Shown: positions 30,149 to 40,044 of the stretch, piece after piece
Layout: the number at the start of each line of letters is the position of its first letter
Numbering within the stretch: position 1 is the first letter of the stretch
Assembly (NCBI GenBank): GCA_947243795.1
Contig: OX365935.1
Location: 310,001-374,000 of the forward strand
DNA: 64,000 bases
Direction of reading: 5' to 3'
DNA from: Saccharomyces uvarum
Lineage: Eukaryota > Ascomycota > Saccharomycetes > Saccharomycetales > Saccharomycetaceae
The notes under the pieces: generated by a model
What the model was told of the DNA's origin: nothing
What the model saw: only the letters and a program-made list of their open reading frames with translations
Databases searched by the model: none
Position numbers and translations under genes: made by a program

Positions 30149-30461
30149 TGTTGGAACAAGATTCAACTATCGTCCATCTATTACTATTATATACGGTGTT
30201 AAAAGATGACATAAATTACAAGACCAGTAAATTAAGATTCAAACTGTCGTCGAAATTAATGGAGGCTGATGCGCAAGGACTGAGTGAATTTATATAAAAA
30301 GAGGAACAGAATCATTTATAATATTATGCAAAATTGCAGATTCCTTTTTGTGGATTCCTAAATCCATGAGGAGAATCTCTAGTATAATCTCTATACGTAA
30401 TATTATAACATTAAGAATTAATGGAATCCCAAAGATCATCATACAACTTTAATGGTCATTA
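30149..30461 (+). mobile_element. Solo LTR of the Ty1/Ty2 (delta) family
   Basis: A 313-bp LTR starts with TGTTGGAACA and contains the hallmark segments TATATACGGTGTTA, TGCAGATTCCTTTT and ATGGAATCCCAA of delta elements. It is flanked by the same 5-bp duplication, CCTCT, at 30144-30148 and 30462-30466. No internal Ty sequence adjoins it, so it is a remnant left by LTR-LTR recombination. Its clear but imperfect likeness to modern deltas suggests an old insertion. It lies 160 bp upstream of a tRNA-Asp gene, the favoured Ty1 target zone. Confidence 0.9.
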
Positions 30462-30625
30462 CCTCTCTAATATAATTTAAGAAAGAGCGACTTATTCTTA
30501 ATTATTACAACTTACCAAACTACTAATTATCAGCATCCTAGACAATGGTCTGCTTGAATAGGTCACTTAATTAAGAATAAAAGAGACTAGATATGCCAGA
30601 ACCCCAACTATTTCATGTTCCAAAA

Positions 30626-30697
30626 TCCGTGATAGTTTAATGGTCAGAATGGGCGCTTGTCGCGTGCCAGATCGGGGTTCAATTCCCCGTCGCGGAG
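30626..30697 (+). tRNA. tD(GUC): tRNA-Asp (GUC)
   Basis: A 72-base gene beginning TCCGTGATAG and ending GTCGCGGAG folds into a full cloverleaf with 7-bp acceptor pairing (TCCGTGA/TCGCGGA, including a wobble). The anticodon loop CTGTCGC-type segment gives GTC. The A box (TAGTTTAATGG) and B box (GGTTCAATTCC) are intact. It appears identical to S. cerevisiae tRNA-Asp, without an intron. A T run at 30699-30706 terminates Pol III. Confidence 0.98.
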
Positions 30698-30698
30698 A

Positions 30699-30706
30699 TT
30701 TTTTTT
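30699..30706 (+). terminator. Pol III terminator of tRNA-Asp
   Basis: Eight T residues begin two bases after the mature tRNA end, the standard RNA polymerase III stop signal. Confidence 0.9.
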
Positions 30707-30822
30707 AACCCAACGTAATGAAATATAAAAAATGACCGAGTTACTTTTAGAGCTTACGAAATGTCGTTTATAAAATAGCATTGTAATCCTATGTACATGT
30801 CTAAAACGGAAATTTTTTTTAC

Positions 30823-31479
30823 CTAGAGACTACTGTTATTCAGGTTTTGAATCAGTTTTATGATTTCTGAAAGATCTTCTACAGAGACGTCTACTAATTC
30901 TTTATTCTCGAGCACTAAATGGCCATTCAAATGATTCTCGAGCAATACGGTCAGACAACCAGCAGATCTACCAGATTTCATGTCATCGTACGAATCCCCC
31001 ACCATGATCATTTCAGAGGGGCTCAGGTTCAGCTTGGAGGCAATATGCTGTAATGGGTCGGGCTGAGGTTTGGTGGGCTTAAAATCTCTTGTTATAATAT
31101 AGTCGAACTTGGAAAACTCCGGTGGGATGAACCTTGCGACGAAAGTTTCCACTGGAGCACCAAGGTTTCTAGTACATATATTCTTACTAATACCAATCGT
31201 TGTCAGATACTTCATCAAATCAACCAGAGAGGGTTGTGGTTGCATCTCCTTCATGGCCTTGGCTTCAACTGACTCTATTTGGTTATGTGCTTCTTTCCTT
31301 TCCTTCTCTGTGGGCAGCGTTTCAATGAAATGAAGAATGTCGACCGACTTGTCGTGCAACCCTATGGCGTTTCTCATCGCAGGGAACATCCATGGTTGAG
31401 GCAAACACAACGTACCATCCATGTCAAACACAACTGCTTTGATGTGCTTTAATCCTTTTAATCCTTGCAACTTGGTCAT
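30823..31479 (-). CDS. HAD-superfamily hydrolase (YOR131C type)
   Basis: A putative haloacid-dehalogenase-type phosphatase of 218 residues; the S. cerevisiae orthologue has no settled substrate that I know. Motif I is VFDMDGTL near residue 18, whose two aspartates would form the phospho-intermediate. Motif II is the ICTRN segment, motif III uses a lysine in KPTKPQPDP, and motif IV is GDSYDDMKSG. The start at 31479 (MTKLQGLKGLKH) is the first in-frame ATG and matches the S. cerevisiae start MTQLQG. The open frame continues 19 codons further upstream only without an ATG. The gene lies 126 bp after tRNA-Asp and diverges from VPS17. Confidence 0.92.
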   Translation of the reverse strand: MTKLQGLKGLKHIKAVVFDMDGTLCLPQPWMFPAMRNAIGLHDKSVDILHFIETLPTEKERKEAHNQIESVEAKAMKEMQPQPSLVDLMKYLTTIGISKNICTRNLGAPVETFVARFIPPEFSKFDYIITRDFKPTKPQPDPLQHIASKLNLSPSEMIMVGDSYDDMKSGRSAGCLTVLLENHLNGHLVLENKELVDVSVEDLSEIIKLIQNLNNSSL

Positions 31480-31830
31480 TACTTTCTGCTGCTCTTGGAA
31501 CAGCCTTGTATATGTATTTTTAGTGATTGGTTCCACTAATCACAATTAGCGGCAATTTAAATTAAATGCAATAGACTCGAACACCCTGATATTTCGTTAC
31601 AAGATATATATGGCATTTAGGTTTTTTCATTTTCTTAACACTTTTTCTCTTTCTCGCGTTCAAAGCTGGGTTTTAGAGAAAGGGGACCTCTTTTGGAGCA
31701 AAATGAAAGAGCCAGTCTAGTCTAATCTTCAGCGACTTCCACTTATTATCGAGATACTTGGGTCTGAAGATTAACTACTGTTTTTCTTTACCATAAAGTT
31801 ATTTAAAAGTCTTTTTTTCCCCCGTGGACA

Positions 31831-33486
31831 ATGGCGTCGGCTGTACCTTATGATCCATATGATGATCTGGATAACAATCCATTTGCTGAACCACAGGAGG
31901 ATCATGAACCAATTGCAACAACCACTGATGGATCTTCCTCTACGAAAGAAGAGCAAGCAAGTACCGAAGAAGCTACTGTTTCTGATCAGGCTACCGGTGC
32001 GGTAAACAGTGCTCAAGAGGAACTGGGCGGAGAAGAAAGTTCAACCCTATCAAAATCAGCAACCAAACAAGATGGAGATAACCCTTTAATGGCGCAACCT
32101 CTTCAACGTGATATACTTCCTGAAAGAAGTGACGAAAAGAAAAAATACACTCTCCTCGTCAAAGTATCAGGGCTGGAACGTTTCGGATCTACAACCGGTA
32201 AGAAAGAGAATCCAACTATTGTATTTGACTGCTCAACAAATCTACCCTCATTTCGCAAACAACAGTACAAGAACGTCAAAAAATCATACGAAGAATTTCA
32301 TCAACTGTTCAAGTATTTAAATGCTGCTATACAAGAGTCCTTTGTTCCCACTCTTCCTCCCGCATACACATCATTTGGTATTAATAACGAAGAAGATAAA
32401 ACTAAAGTTTCACGGAATTTCCAGCTTTGGTTCAACAGAGTATCACAAGACCCGCTGATTCTTCGGAATGAAGAAGTGGCTTTTTTCATCGAAAGCGACT
32501 TCAGTACGTACACTCCCATCAACAAGTCCAAATCACTTGCATCAGGGTTGAGGAGGAAAACTTTAAAGCAGTTGGCACCTCCTTATGACGAGACCACAGA
32601 ACTAGCAGAGTTCCGTCCATTAGTTAAATCTATATATGTTGTCTCTCAGAATTTGCAAGAAAAATTGCTAAAGGTTTCAAAAAACCGTAAAATAATGGTT
32701 CAGGAAGAAAATGCATTTGGCCAGGACTTCGGTAATCTGGATGAACACAACAAACTATACAAGAGATATGGTAAAATTTTGACCGCTGTGGGAGATATTG
32801 ATAGCATTATAGCCACTATGGATATGGCGACATTTTACGATGGTTTGGAATGGGTTATTAGAGATAGCTATGTCGTGAAAGAAGCATTGACTAACAGACA
32901 TTTTATCATGCGAAATCTAAACCAAGCACAACAAAATTCAAAGGCCAAACAGGAACAAGCTCGCAGATTCAGGTCTAGAAGAGATATTAATCCTATGAAA
33001 ATTGATGAAGCACTACGCCAGTTAAAAACAGCAACCAAGGATGAACAAGTTTTGACTTTAAAGCTTCAGCGGATTACATCCAACATGCTTATTGAGAGGA
33101 AGCAGTGGCTCGCCTGGTATGAGGAATGGATAAGAAATTCCATTAAAGAATTCACACTGCGGAAAATAGAATACGAAAGAAAGAAGCTAACGCTACTGGA
33201 ACGAGTGCGTTCCGATATCAGAAAGGCTGACGAGAACGGTGGTTTATCACGTCTGGGGCGCCACGCTGTTTCAACCAACAACACCGATACTTCTCAAACT
33301 GTCAAGGGCGACAGTTGGACGGGAGAAAATAATCGTAAAAGTCAAATCCCGATCAATAAGATTGCTCATACCGAATTTGACGATGAACTGTTCACAGAAG
33401 ACGATGGATGTGCCTCTCAAGAATCTGACACTACATCGCTGAACGCTCGTCACGCTGCATCACTTTTGGGTATGTCTACTAAATAG
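31831..33486 (+). CDS. VPS17: Retromer sorting nexin Vps17
   Basis: Subunit of the retromer membrane-bending dimer with Vps5, which recycles cargo such as Vps10 from endosomes to the Golgi. The 551-residue product matches the S. cerevisiae length. An acidic, Ser/Thr-rich N-terminus (1-95) precedes a PX domain at about 104-225 (KKYTLLVKVSGLERFG to YKNVKKSYEEFHQLFKYL). A BAR-type helical region follows from about 250 to 480 (KSIYVVSQNLQEKLLKVSKNRK, and KQWLAWYEEWIRNSIKEFTLRKIEYERKKLTLLERV). The PX domain lacks an obvious full set of PI3P-binding arginines, as known for Vps17. An (AT)n run starts a few bases after the stop. Confidence 0.97.
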   Translation: MASAVPYDPYDDLDNNPFAEPQEDHEPIATTTDGSSSTKEEQASTEEATVSDQATGAVNSAQEELGGEESSTLSKSATKQDGDNPLMAQPLQRDILPERSDEKKKYTLLVKVSGLERFGSTTGKKENPTIVFDCSTNLPSFRKQQYKNVKKSYEEFHQLFKYLNAAIQESFVPTLPPAYTSFGINNEEDKTKVSRNFQLWFNRVSQDPLILRNEEVAFFIESDFSTYTPINKSKSLASGLRRKTLKQLAPPYDETTELAEFRPLVKSIYVVSQNLQEKLLKVSKNRKIMVQEENAFGQDFGNLDEHNKLYKRYGKILTAVGDIDSIIATMDMATFYDGLEWVIRDSYVVKEALTNRHFIMRNLNQAQQNSKAKQEQARRFRSRRDINPMKIDEALRQLKTATKDEQVLTLKLQRITSNMLIERKQWLAWYEEWIRNSIKEFTLRKIEYERKKLTLLERVRSDIRKADENGGLSRLGRHAVSTNNTDTSQTVKGDSWTGENNRKSQIPINKIAHTEFDDELFTEDDGCASQESDTTSLNARHAASLLGMSTK

Positions 33487-33490
33487 TGTA

Positions 33491-33518
<28 letters not shown>
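33491..33518. repeat. (AT)n dinucleotide repeat after VPS17
   Basis: About 14 AT units directly follow the VPS17 stop codon. TATATA repeats act as 3'-end efficiency elements in yeast, so this is probably part of the VPS17 terminator and likely varies in length between strains. Confidence 0.9.
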
Positions 33519-33521
<3 letters not shown>

Positions 33522-33564
33522 GTAGAAATTTTCAAGACTTGCCTTATCTCGAAGATACTTAGGA

Positions 33565-33572
33565 CCGGGTAA
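33565..33572 (+). promoter_or_regulatory. Reb1 site upstream of EFT1
   Basis: CCGGGTAA is an exact Reb1 consensus about 190 bp before the EFT1 ATG, followed by A/T tracts. General regulatory factor sites of this kind drive highly expressed translation genes. Confidence 0.75.
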
Positions 33573-33762
33573 AGCGTCGTGCTGCAATTTTAAAATTTTT
33601 TTTTCAAATTTCACCTAAAAAAATTTTTTATCCTCATCTTCCTTTATTGGACTTTAATTGCTTGCTTAATCTGTAGTCATTACTTCATTTGCAATTGTTA
33701 TTTTATTTGGTTCTCAAAGAAAAGCAGACCACGCACCCAAGAATTTCTAGTATTAGTTAAAA

Positions 33763-36291
33763 ATGGTTGCTTTCACTGTTGACCAAATGCGTTCTTTAAT
33801 GGACAAGGTTACCAATGTGCGTAACATGTCCGTTATTGCTCACGTCGATCATGGTAAGTCCACTTTGACCGATTCCTTGGTCCAAAGAGCCGGTATTATT
33901 TCCGCTGCTAAGGCCGGTGAAGCTCGTTTCACCGATACCAGAAAGGATGAACAAGAAAGAGGTATCACCATCAAGTCCACTGCCATCTCCTTATACTCTG
34001 AAATGTCCGACGAGGATGTCAAGGAAATCAAGCAAAAGACCGACGGTAACTCCTTCTTAATCAACTTGATCGATTCCCCAGGTCACGTCGATTTCTCCTC
34101 TGAAGTCACTGCCGCTTTGCGTGTCACCGATGGTGCTTTGGTTGTCGTCGACACCATCGAAGGTGTCTGTGTTCAAACCGAAACCGTTTTGAGACAAGCT
34201 TTGGGTGAAAGAATCAAGCCTGTTGTTGTTATCAACAAGGTTGACAGAGCTTTGTTGGAATTGCAAGTTTCCAAGGAAGATTTATACCAAACTTTCGCCA
34301 GAACTGTTGAATCCGTTAACGTCATCGTCTCCACCTACGCCGATGAAGTTTTAGGTGACGTTCAAGTCTACCCAGCCAAGGGTACCGTTGCCTTCGGTTC
34401 CGGTTTGCACGGTTGGGCTTTCACCATCCGTCAATTCGCCACCAGATACGCCAAGAAGTTCGGTGTCGATCAATCCAAGATGATGGAAAGATTGTGGGGT
34501 GACTCTTTCTTCAACCCAAAGACCAAGAAGTGGACCAACAAGGACACTGATGCCGATGGTAAGCCATTGGAAAGAGCTTTCAACATGTTCATCTTGGACC
34601 CTATCTTCAGATTATTTACCGCCATCATGAACTTCAAGAAGGAAGAAATTCCAGTCTTGCTAGAAAAGTTGGAAATCAACTTGAAGGGTGACGAAAAGGA
34701 CTTGGAAGGTAAAGCATTATTGAAGGTTGTTATGAGAAAGTTCTTGCCAGCTGCCGATGCTTTGTTGGAAATGATTATCTTGCACTTGCCATCTCCAGTC
34801 ACTGCCCAAGATTACAGAGCCGAACAATTATACGAAGGTCCAGCTGACGATGCCAGTTGTATCGCTATCAAGAACTGTGATCCAAAGGCTGATTTGATGT
34901 TGTACGTCTCCAAGATGGTGCCAACTTCTGATAAGGGTAGATTCTACGCTTTCGGTAGAGTTTTCGCCGGTACTGTTAAGTCCGGCCAAAAGGTCAGAAT
35001 CCAAGGTCCAAACTACGTTCCAGGTAAGAAGGACGACTTGTTCATCAAGGCTGTTCAAAGAGTTGTCTTGATGATGGGTAGATTCGTCGAACCAATCGAT
35101 GACTGTCCAGCCGGTAACATTATCGGTTTAGTCGGTATCGATCAATTTTTGTTGAAGACCGGTACTTTGACCACCAACGAAACCTCTCACAACATGAAGG
35201 TCATGAAATTCTCCGTTTCTCCAGTTGTCCAAGTCGCTGTCGAAGTTAAGAACGCTAACGACTTGCCAAAATTGGTCGAAGGTTTGAAGAGATTGTCCAA
35301 GTCTGACCCATGTGTCTTGACTTACATGTCCGAATCCGGTGAACATATTGTTGCTGGTACCGGTGAATTGCATTTGGAAATTTGTTTGCAAGATTTGGAA
35401 CAAGACCACGCCGGTGTTCCATTGAAGATTTCTCCACCAGTCGTCGCTTACAGAGAAACCGTTGAAACCGAATCCACCCAAACCGCTTTGTCCAAGTCTC
35501 CAAACAAGCATAACAGAATTTACTTGAAGGCTGAACCAATCGAAGAAGAAGTTTCTTTGGCTATCGAAAGCGGTGTCATCAACCCAAGAGACGATTTCAA
35601 GGCCAGAGCTAGAGTCATGGCTGATGAATTCGGCTGGGACGTCACTGACGCCAGAAAGATCTGGTGTTTCGGTCCAGATGGTAACGGTCCAAATTTGGTT
35701 GTCGACCAAACTAAGGCTGTCCAATACTTGCACGAAATCAAGGATTCCGTTGTTGCTGCTTTCCAATGGGCTACCAAGGAAGGTCCAATTTTCGGTGAAG
35801 AAATGAGATCCGTCAGAGTTAACATCTTGGATGTTACTTTACATGCCGATGCTATCCACAGAGGTGGTGGTCAAATCATCCCAACCATGAGAAGAGCTAC
35901 CTACGCTGGTTTCTTGTTGGCTGAACCAAAGATTCAAGAACCAGTTTTCTTGGTCGAAATTCAATGTCCAGAACAAGCTGTCGGTGGTATCTACTCCGTC
36001 TTAAACAAGAAGAGAGGTCAAGTCGTCTCCGAAGAACAAAGACCAGGTACTCCATTGTTTACCGTCAAGGCTTACTTGCCAGTTAACGAATCTTTCGGTT
36101 TCACTGGTGAATTGAGACAAGCCACTGGTGGTCAAGCTTTCCCACAAATGGTCTTCGACCATTGGGCCACTTTGGGTTCCGACCCATTGGACCCAACCTC
36201 CAAGGCTGGTGAAATTGTTCTTGCCGCTCGTAAGAGACACGGTATGAAGGAAGAAGTTCCAGGCTGGCAAGAATATTACGACAAATTATAA
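33763..36291 (+). CDS. EFT1: Translation elongation factor 2 (eEF2)
   Basis: GTPase that moves tRNA and mRNA through the ribosome after peptide bond formation. The product is 842 residues. G1 AHVDHGKST begins near residue 26, G3 is DSPGHVDF and G4 is NKVD. The diphthamide site is H699 in [13 protein letters not shown], the target of Dph enzymes and of diphtheria toxin. Codon use is extremely biased toward abundant tRNAs (TTG, AAG, GAA, GGT, GCT, GTC), unlike its neighbours; this creates long empty frames on the opposite strand that are not genes. S. cerevisiae has a second identical copy, EFT2, elsewhere; synteny with VPS17 and BAG7 makes this EFT1. Confidence 0.99.
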   Translation: MVAFTVDQMRSLMDKVTNVRNMSVIAHVDHGKSTLTDSLVQRAGIISAAKAGEARFTDTRKDEQERGITIKSTAISLYSEMSDEDVKEIKQKTDGNSFLINLIDSPGHVDFSSEVTAALRVTDGALVVVDTIEGVCVQTETVLRQALGERIKPVVVINKVDRALLELQVSKEDLYQTFARTVESVNVIVSTYADEVLGDVQVYPAKGTVAFGSGLHGWAFTIRQFATRYAKKFGVDQSKMMERLWGDSFFNPKTKKWTNKDTDADGKPLERAFNMFILDPIFRLFTAIMNFKKEEIPVLLEKLEINLKGDEKDLEGKALLKVVMRKFLPAADALLEMIILHLPSPVTAQDYRAEQLYEGPADDASCIAIKNCDPKADLMLYVSKMVPTSDKGRFYAFGRVFAGTVKSGQKVRIQGPNYVPGKKDDLFIKAVQRVVLMMGRFVEPIDDCPAGNIIGLVGIDQFLLKTGTLTTNETSHNMKVMKFSVSPVVQVAVEVKNANDLPKLVEGLKRLSKSDPCVLTYMSESGEHIVAGTGELHLEICLQDLEQDHAGVPLKISPPVVAYRETVETESTQTALSKSPNKHNRIYLKAEPIEEEVSLAIESGVINPRDDFKARARVMADEFGWDVTDARKIWCFGPDGNGPNLVVDQTKAVQYLHEIKDSVVAAFQWATKEGPIFGEEMRSVRVNILDVTLHADAIHRGGGQIIPTMRRATYAGFLLAEPKIQEPVFLVEIQCPEQAVGGIYSVLNKKRGQVVSEEQRPGTPLFTVKAYLPVNESFGFTGELRQATGGQAFPQMVFDHWATLGSDPLDPTSKAGEIVLAARKRHGMKEEVPGWQEYYDKL

Positions 36292-37275
36292 GAAGCTTGA
36301 ATAAGAAGAATGTGGGCTTGAACCAAATAGTCCCCACTGTATAAAATTTCTCTTACTCTTTTTTTCACTTCAAAAGTTTGTCGTAATACATATAATATGG
36401 TAGTATATATATATTATTCTCTTATACATTTTTGTCATATAGTTATATTCCGAATGTTACAATCGAATCCATCATAAAAAAAATGAAATAGTTTTTCTTT
36501 TCCTTTCTGTGTTCCTTCTTCTTTCGAAAGGGGGAACTGTAGAAAACCACAACTCCTTGGATCGCACGATCCACCAAGCTCACTCTTGCGGTAAAATACT
36601 AGCGGAATACTTGAGAAGAGCCATTTCAGGCTCATTATACACGTGATGTTAAGAAAGAGTATTACGTATGTCTGACCAGGATTGCGTTCATAGCTTTTGG
36701 CCCGAGCCATTAGCAAAAATAGGAGAGGGGGGGGTTGGCTTCCGCGGCTATAGGAGGCGTACCCCGCCGCGTGCTGGCGTTTCTATAATTAGAGCGAAAA
36801 GGGAAAGAGGGAAAATCCTAAGGGAGGGGACGCAGCCTCATCGGGTTAAAACTCCCTCAAACCGGAGGGGCAAAGCAAAGTGTATATCTTATTATGGTCG
36901 ATTCTTGGCTTAGAGGCAAGCCCACCGAGAATCCTGAGCCCCTGCAGATGAAAGAAAGAGGCAATTACTCTTCCGGTTTACTTTGCCTCATCCTCCATTG
37001 GGGAAAATGGTTTTCGAAGAAACGTCGAGGTCGAAGACTTTCGTCGTTTCTTTTCCATTTAAATAGAAGAATATTCTATGAAACGATACTAGAGAATCAG
37101 AACTTGGGTGCGTTCAGGTTGTTAACGTATGTCTAGACTAGCATGTAAGAGTGTATACAATAGTACTTACAAGACAATAAGCAAGTGCAAAAGCTGAGAA
37201 GAGCACATAAAAGTCATACATTTTTAATCATACCTTATAACACAGACTACGTAACAAAACTAAAAGCAAAACACA
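36292..37275. other. EFT1 3' region and BAG7 promoter
   Basis: A 984-bp spacer. It holds a CACGTG site at 36640-36645, G-rich runs near 36727-36733, and GAA/TTC clusters near 37014-37085 that resemble heat-shock elements without matching them exactly. Short open frames at 36668-36913 and 36894-37136 have no recognisable product and probably are chance. Confidence 0.5.
36640..36645. promoter_or_regulatory. CACGTG E-box between EFT1 and BAG7
   Basis: CACGTG followed by A reads as TCACGTG on the other strand, the core preferred by Cbf1 (Pho4 also binds CACGTG). It is about 630 bp before BAG7, so its target is uncertain. Confidence 0.5.
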
Positions 37276-38490
37276 ATGTTTAACATAAATCTGCTTTCAA
37301 CGCCCACTCCCGGAGAAGCTTCTCCCCAGGGTAGCTCGTCCCCAACGTCTTCTGTAGAGTGTAAGAGGGATAGAGACACTTTTTCCAACTCACAAAACGA
37401 ATTTGACGGCAAAGTATTTGGCGCTTCATTGAAAAATTCCCTGCGAGTCGCCCACGAAGAGGTGGCTATTCAGCAGAACGCACACGAATCCGAGTTGGTC
37501 CCGATAATAATAGCGAAAAACGGGCAATATTTGAAAGAGAATGCATTAGACACAATCGGGATTTTCCGTATCGCAGGCAGCAATAAACGTGTTAAAGAGC
37601 TGCAAAGCATATATTCCAAACCATCCGATTTTGGCCGGAAATTTGAAGACTGGAGTGATTTCAATGTCCACGACATCGCAACTTTATTGAAAAGATACCT
37701 GAACTCATTGAGTGAACCTTTAGTTCCATTAGCATTATACGACATCTTCAGAAATCCAATTCTGGAAAACCCGAAAATAGACGAAAGGAAGAAAGAAATC
37801 ATCGAGAAATACGAAGACATCTACATGCTCTTACCGCAACCAAACAGACACCTCATACTCTATTTAGTTGGGTTGCTGAGTTTATTTGCGAAAAACGAAG
37901 TAAAAAATTTGATGCCTGCAAGCAATTTAGCGGCCATTGTGCAGCCATCAATACTGTCTCATCCCAAACATGAAATGGACCCAAGTGAGTATGAAGTCTC
38001 GAGAACTGTCATCGAGTTCCTCATCGTACACGCTTCGGACATAATACCAAATGAAGCAAAGTCGAGCAAAAACGCCAGCCCCCATTCAGGAATGGTGGCG
38101 AAATTTAGCAGCGTTGTTGTTCCTGAAATGGCTATTGACTCCGATGATGAAGAGCCCTTTATGCCTTCAATAGATAACCACATGCTGCCGAAGTCACGTG
38201 CGCATTCCGACTCGGACAACTTCACCCTGCAGCATGCGGGATCATCCAGCCCCACCGACCTCGACAAGAATGGCCTCTCTGTACCAAGAACGTACAAGGG
38301 AAGAACCCTGAGTGCCGGATCCCTTTCGCCCAAACTTAACAAATTGCTTGGCGGCCATAGCAGCAGCAGCAGCAGCAGCAGCAAGGACCCCAGGGAGAGG
38401 AGTCCCAGAAGCAAGAACAAGAACAAGAACAAACAGCATAGGCAGTCGTGGTTAAGAAGACTCACCAGCCCTTCTAGAACAGTCCCTTAG
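37276..38490 (+). CDS. BAG7: Rho1 GTPase-activating protein Bag7
   Basis: RhoGAP for Rho1 that affects actin organisation and cell-wall signalling; it is a paralogue of SAC7. The product has 404 residues. The RhoGAP domain spans about 48-250, with the arginine finger R98 in GIFRIAGS, the KRYLNSLSEPLVPLALY segment, and NLAAIVQPSILS. The C-terminal tail is Ser-rich, carries a run of eight serines encoded by AGC repeats near 38359-38382, and ends very basic (SKNKNKNKQHRQSWLRRLTSP). Length is slightly below the S. cerevisiae protein (about 409 from memory). Placement before IDH2 supports BAG7 rather than SAC7. Confidence 0.96.
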   Translation: MFNINLLSTPTPGEASPQGSSSPTSSVECKRDRDTFSNSQNEFDGKVFGASLKNSLRVAHEEVAIQQNAHESELVPIIIAKNGQYLKENALDTIGIFRIAGSNKRVKELQSIYSKPSDFGRKFEDWSDFNVHDIATLLKRYLNSLSEPLVPLALYDIFRNPILENPKIDERKKEIIEKYEDIYMLLPQPNRHLILYLVGLLSLFAKNEVKNLMPASNLAAIVQPSILSHPKHEMDPSEYEVSRTVIEFLIVHASDIIPNEAKSSKNASPHSGMVAKFSSVVVPEMAIDSDDEEPFMPSIDNHMLPKSRAHSDSDNFTLQHAGSSSPTDLDKNGLSVPRTYKGRTLSAGSLSPKLNKLLGGHSSSSSSSSKDPRERSPRSKNKNKNKQHRQSWLRRLTSPSRTVP

Positions 38491-38934
38491 TCGTTCCACC
38501 ACTATATTCCACCACTATAATCGGCTAGCTGCGGCCGAAAATCGGCAAAGAGGTTGCCCCGCCGGGGGCCCTTTTGCGACACTCGGCGGGTCCGGCGAGC
38601 GATCTCGGTCCGTATCTCGGCGAGGGGGGGATGACACGGGCCCTTCTGGTTGGTCAGTCGTTATTTTCTGTAGTTTCCATTGTGCGGTTAAGATAATATA
38701 TAAGTTACTAGAAAGCTCATAGGTCCCTTATTGTGAGTCTTTACTACTCGGCTTCTCATCACAATCATCATCAGAAAACCCCTCTTATTTATTTATTGTC
38801 TCATATTATATATACATATATATTCCAAGTGTATGACTCCATCACAAATCCCTTATTCGTACTAGAACTAACTTGGTGAGAATACGCGCAGCAGCAGCAG
38901 CAGGAACGAATAACTTTTACAATAACAGATAACA
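38491..38934. other. BAG7 3' region and IDH2 promoter
   Basis: A 444-bp spacer. The part at 38521-38640 is unusually GC-rich, with at least ten CGG and four CCG triplets, including CGGCCG, CGGTCCG and the palindromic CCGAAAATCGG. The rest is AT-rich with a TATATA stretch near 38809-38822. Confidence 0.6.
38521..38640. promoter_or_regulatory. CGG-rich putative regulatory island upstream of IDH2
   Basis: In 120 bp I count ten CGG and four CCG triplets, far above the AT-rich surroundings. Zn2Cys6 regulators bind paired CGG triplets, so this may be an upstream control region of IDH2. Which factor binds is unknown. Confidence 0.45.
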
Positions 38935-40044
38935 ATGTTGAGAAACACTTTTTTAAGAAACACCTCGAGAAGGTTCTTGTCTACTGTTAAGCAACCTTCC
39001 ATCGGAAGATACACTGGTAAGCCAGATCCTTCCACGGGAAGATACACAGTCTCATTCATCGAAGGTGATGGTATCGGTCCGGAAATTTCCAAATCGGTCA
39101 AGAAAATCTTTACTGCAGCAGACGTTCCCATAAATTGGGAGTTTTGCGATGTAAACCCCATCTTCGTGAACGGGTTGACTACCATCCCCGATCCTGCCGT
39201 ACAGTCCATCACCAAGAACTTGGTCGCTTTGAAAGGTCCTCTAGCCACACCAATTGGTAAGGGTCACAGATCTTTGAATCTGACTTTAAGAAAAACATTT
39301 GGTTTGTTTGCTAATGTTCGTCCTGCCAAGTCTATCGAAGGTTTCAAGACTACTTATGAGAACGTTGACTTAGTCCTTATCAGAGAAAATACTGAAGGTG
39401 AATACTCCGGTATCGAACACATAGTTTGCCCAGGTGTTGTTCAATCCATCAAATTGATCACAAGAGAGGCCTCTGAGAGAGTCATCAGATATGCTTTTGA
39501 ATACGCAAGAGCCATTGGCAGACCAAGAATTATTGTGGTACATAAATCTACTATCCAGAGACTAGCTGATGGTCTTTTCGTTAATGTTGCCAAAGAATTG
39601 TCCAAGGAATACCCTGATATTACCTTTGAAACCGAACTTATCGATAACAAAGTGTTGAATGTCGTCACCAACCCATCTGCCTACACCAATGCTGTCTCTG
39701 TCTGTCCAAATCTTTACGGTGATATCCTATCTGATTTGAACTCTGGTTTGAGTGCCGGTTCTTTGGGTTTAACCCCCTCTGCCAATATCGGTCATAAAGT
39801 CTCTATCTTTGAAGCTGTTCATGGTTCTGCTCCAGATATTGCCGGTAAAGATAAAGCCAATCCAACCGCGCTACTTTTGTCCTCAGTTATGATGTTAAAC
39901 CATATGGGCCTAACTTCTCATGCTGATCAAATTCAGAATGCAGTTTTGTCTACCATCGCATCTGGTCCAGAAAATAGAACCGGTGATTTGGCTGGTACTG
40001 CTACTACTTCCTCCTTCACTGAGGCAGTCATCAAAAGATTATAA
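38935..40044 (+). CDS. IDH2: NAD-dependent isocitrate dehydrogenase catalytic subunit Idh2
   Basis: Catalytic subunit of the mitochondrial NAD-IDH octamer with Idh1; it oxidises isocitrate to 2-oxoglutarate in the citric acid cycle. The 369-residue product starts with a basic presequence (MLRNTFLRNTSRRFLST). The isocitrate/isopropylmalate dehydrogenase fold is shown by EGDGIGPEI, RENTEGEYSGIEH, and the metal-binding NLYGDILSDLNSGLSAG segment with its aspartates. The cofactor loop EAVHGSAPDIAGKDKANPTA is intact. From memory the length equals that of S. cerevisiae. Its neighbour in metabolism, LSC1, lies 12 kb downstream. Confidence 0.98.
   Translation: MLRNTFLRNTSRRFLSTVKQPSIGRYTGKPDPSTGRYTVSFIEGDGIGPEISKSVKKIFTAADVPINWEFCDVNPIFVNGLTTIPDPAVQSITKNLVALKGPLATPIGKGHRSLNLTLRKTFGLFANVRPAKSIEGFKTTYENVDLVLIRENTEGEYSGIEHIVCPGVVQSIKLITREASERVIRYAFEYARAIGRPRIIVVHKSTIQRLADGLFVNVAKELSKEYPDITFETELIDNKVLNVVTNPSAYTNAVSVCPNLYGDILSDLNSGLSAGSLGLTPSANIGHKVSIFEAVHGSAPDIAGKDKANPTALLLSSVMMLNHMGLTSHADQIQNAVLSTIASGPENRTGDLAGTATTSSFTEAVIKRL

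Larger units (their letters stand above)
29426..30625. other. Gene-poor region between ORT1 and tRNA-Asp
   Basis: 1.2 kb without a protein gene. It holds the ORT1 promoter with a Gcn4 site, a solo delta-type LTR at 30149-30461, and a 13-bp inverted repeat (30492-30504 and 30568-30580) between the LTR and the tRNA gene. The AT-rich part at 29920-30140 could be older decayed sequence but I could not assign it. Confidence 0.55.

Noticed and set aside
35128-35766. 212-codon open frame antisense to EFT1, plus several others on both strands of EFT1
   Set aside because: EFT1 uses a very narrow codon set, which removes stops from opposite frames. The product has no recognisable domain and begins inside a highly conserved gene.
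36894-37136. 80-codon frame between EFT1 and BAG7
   Set aside because: Overlaps another short frame, has no recognisable product, and sits in the probable BAG7 promoter.
37959-38465. 168-codon frame antisense to BAG7
   Set aside because: It reads the Ser-coding AGC repeats and the basic tail backwards as Leu-rich sequence. The BAG7 frame is clearly the coding one.
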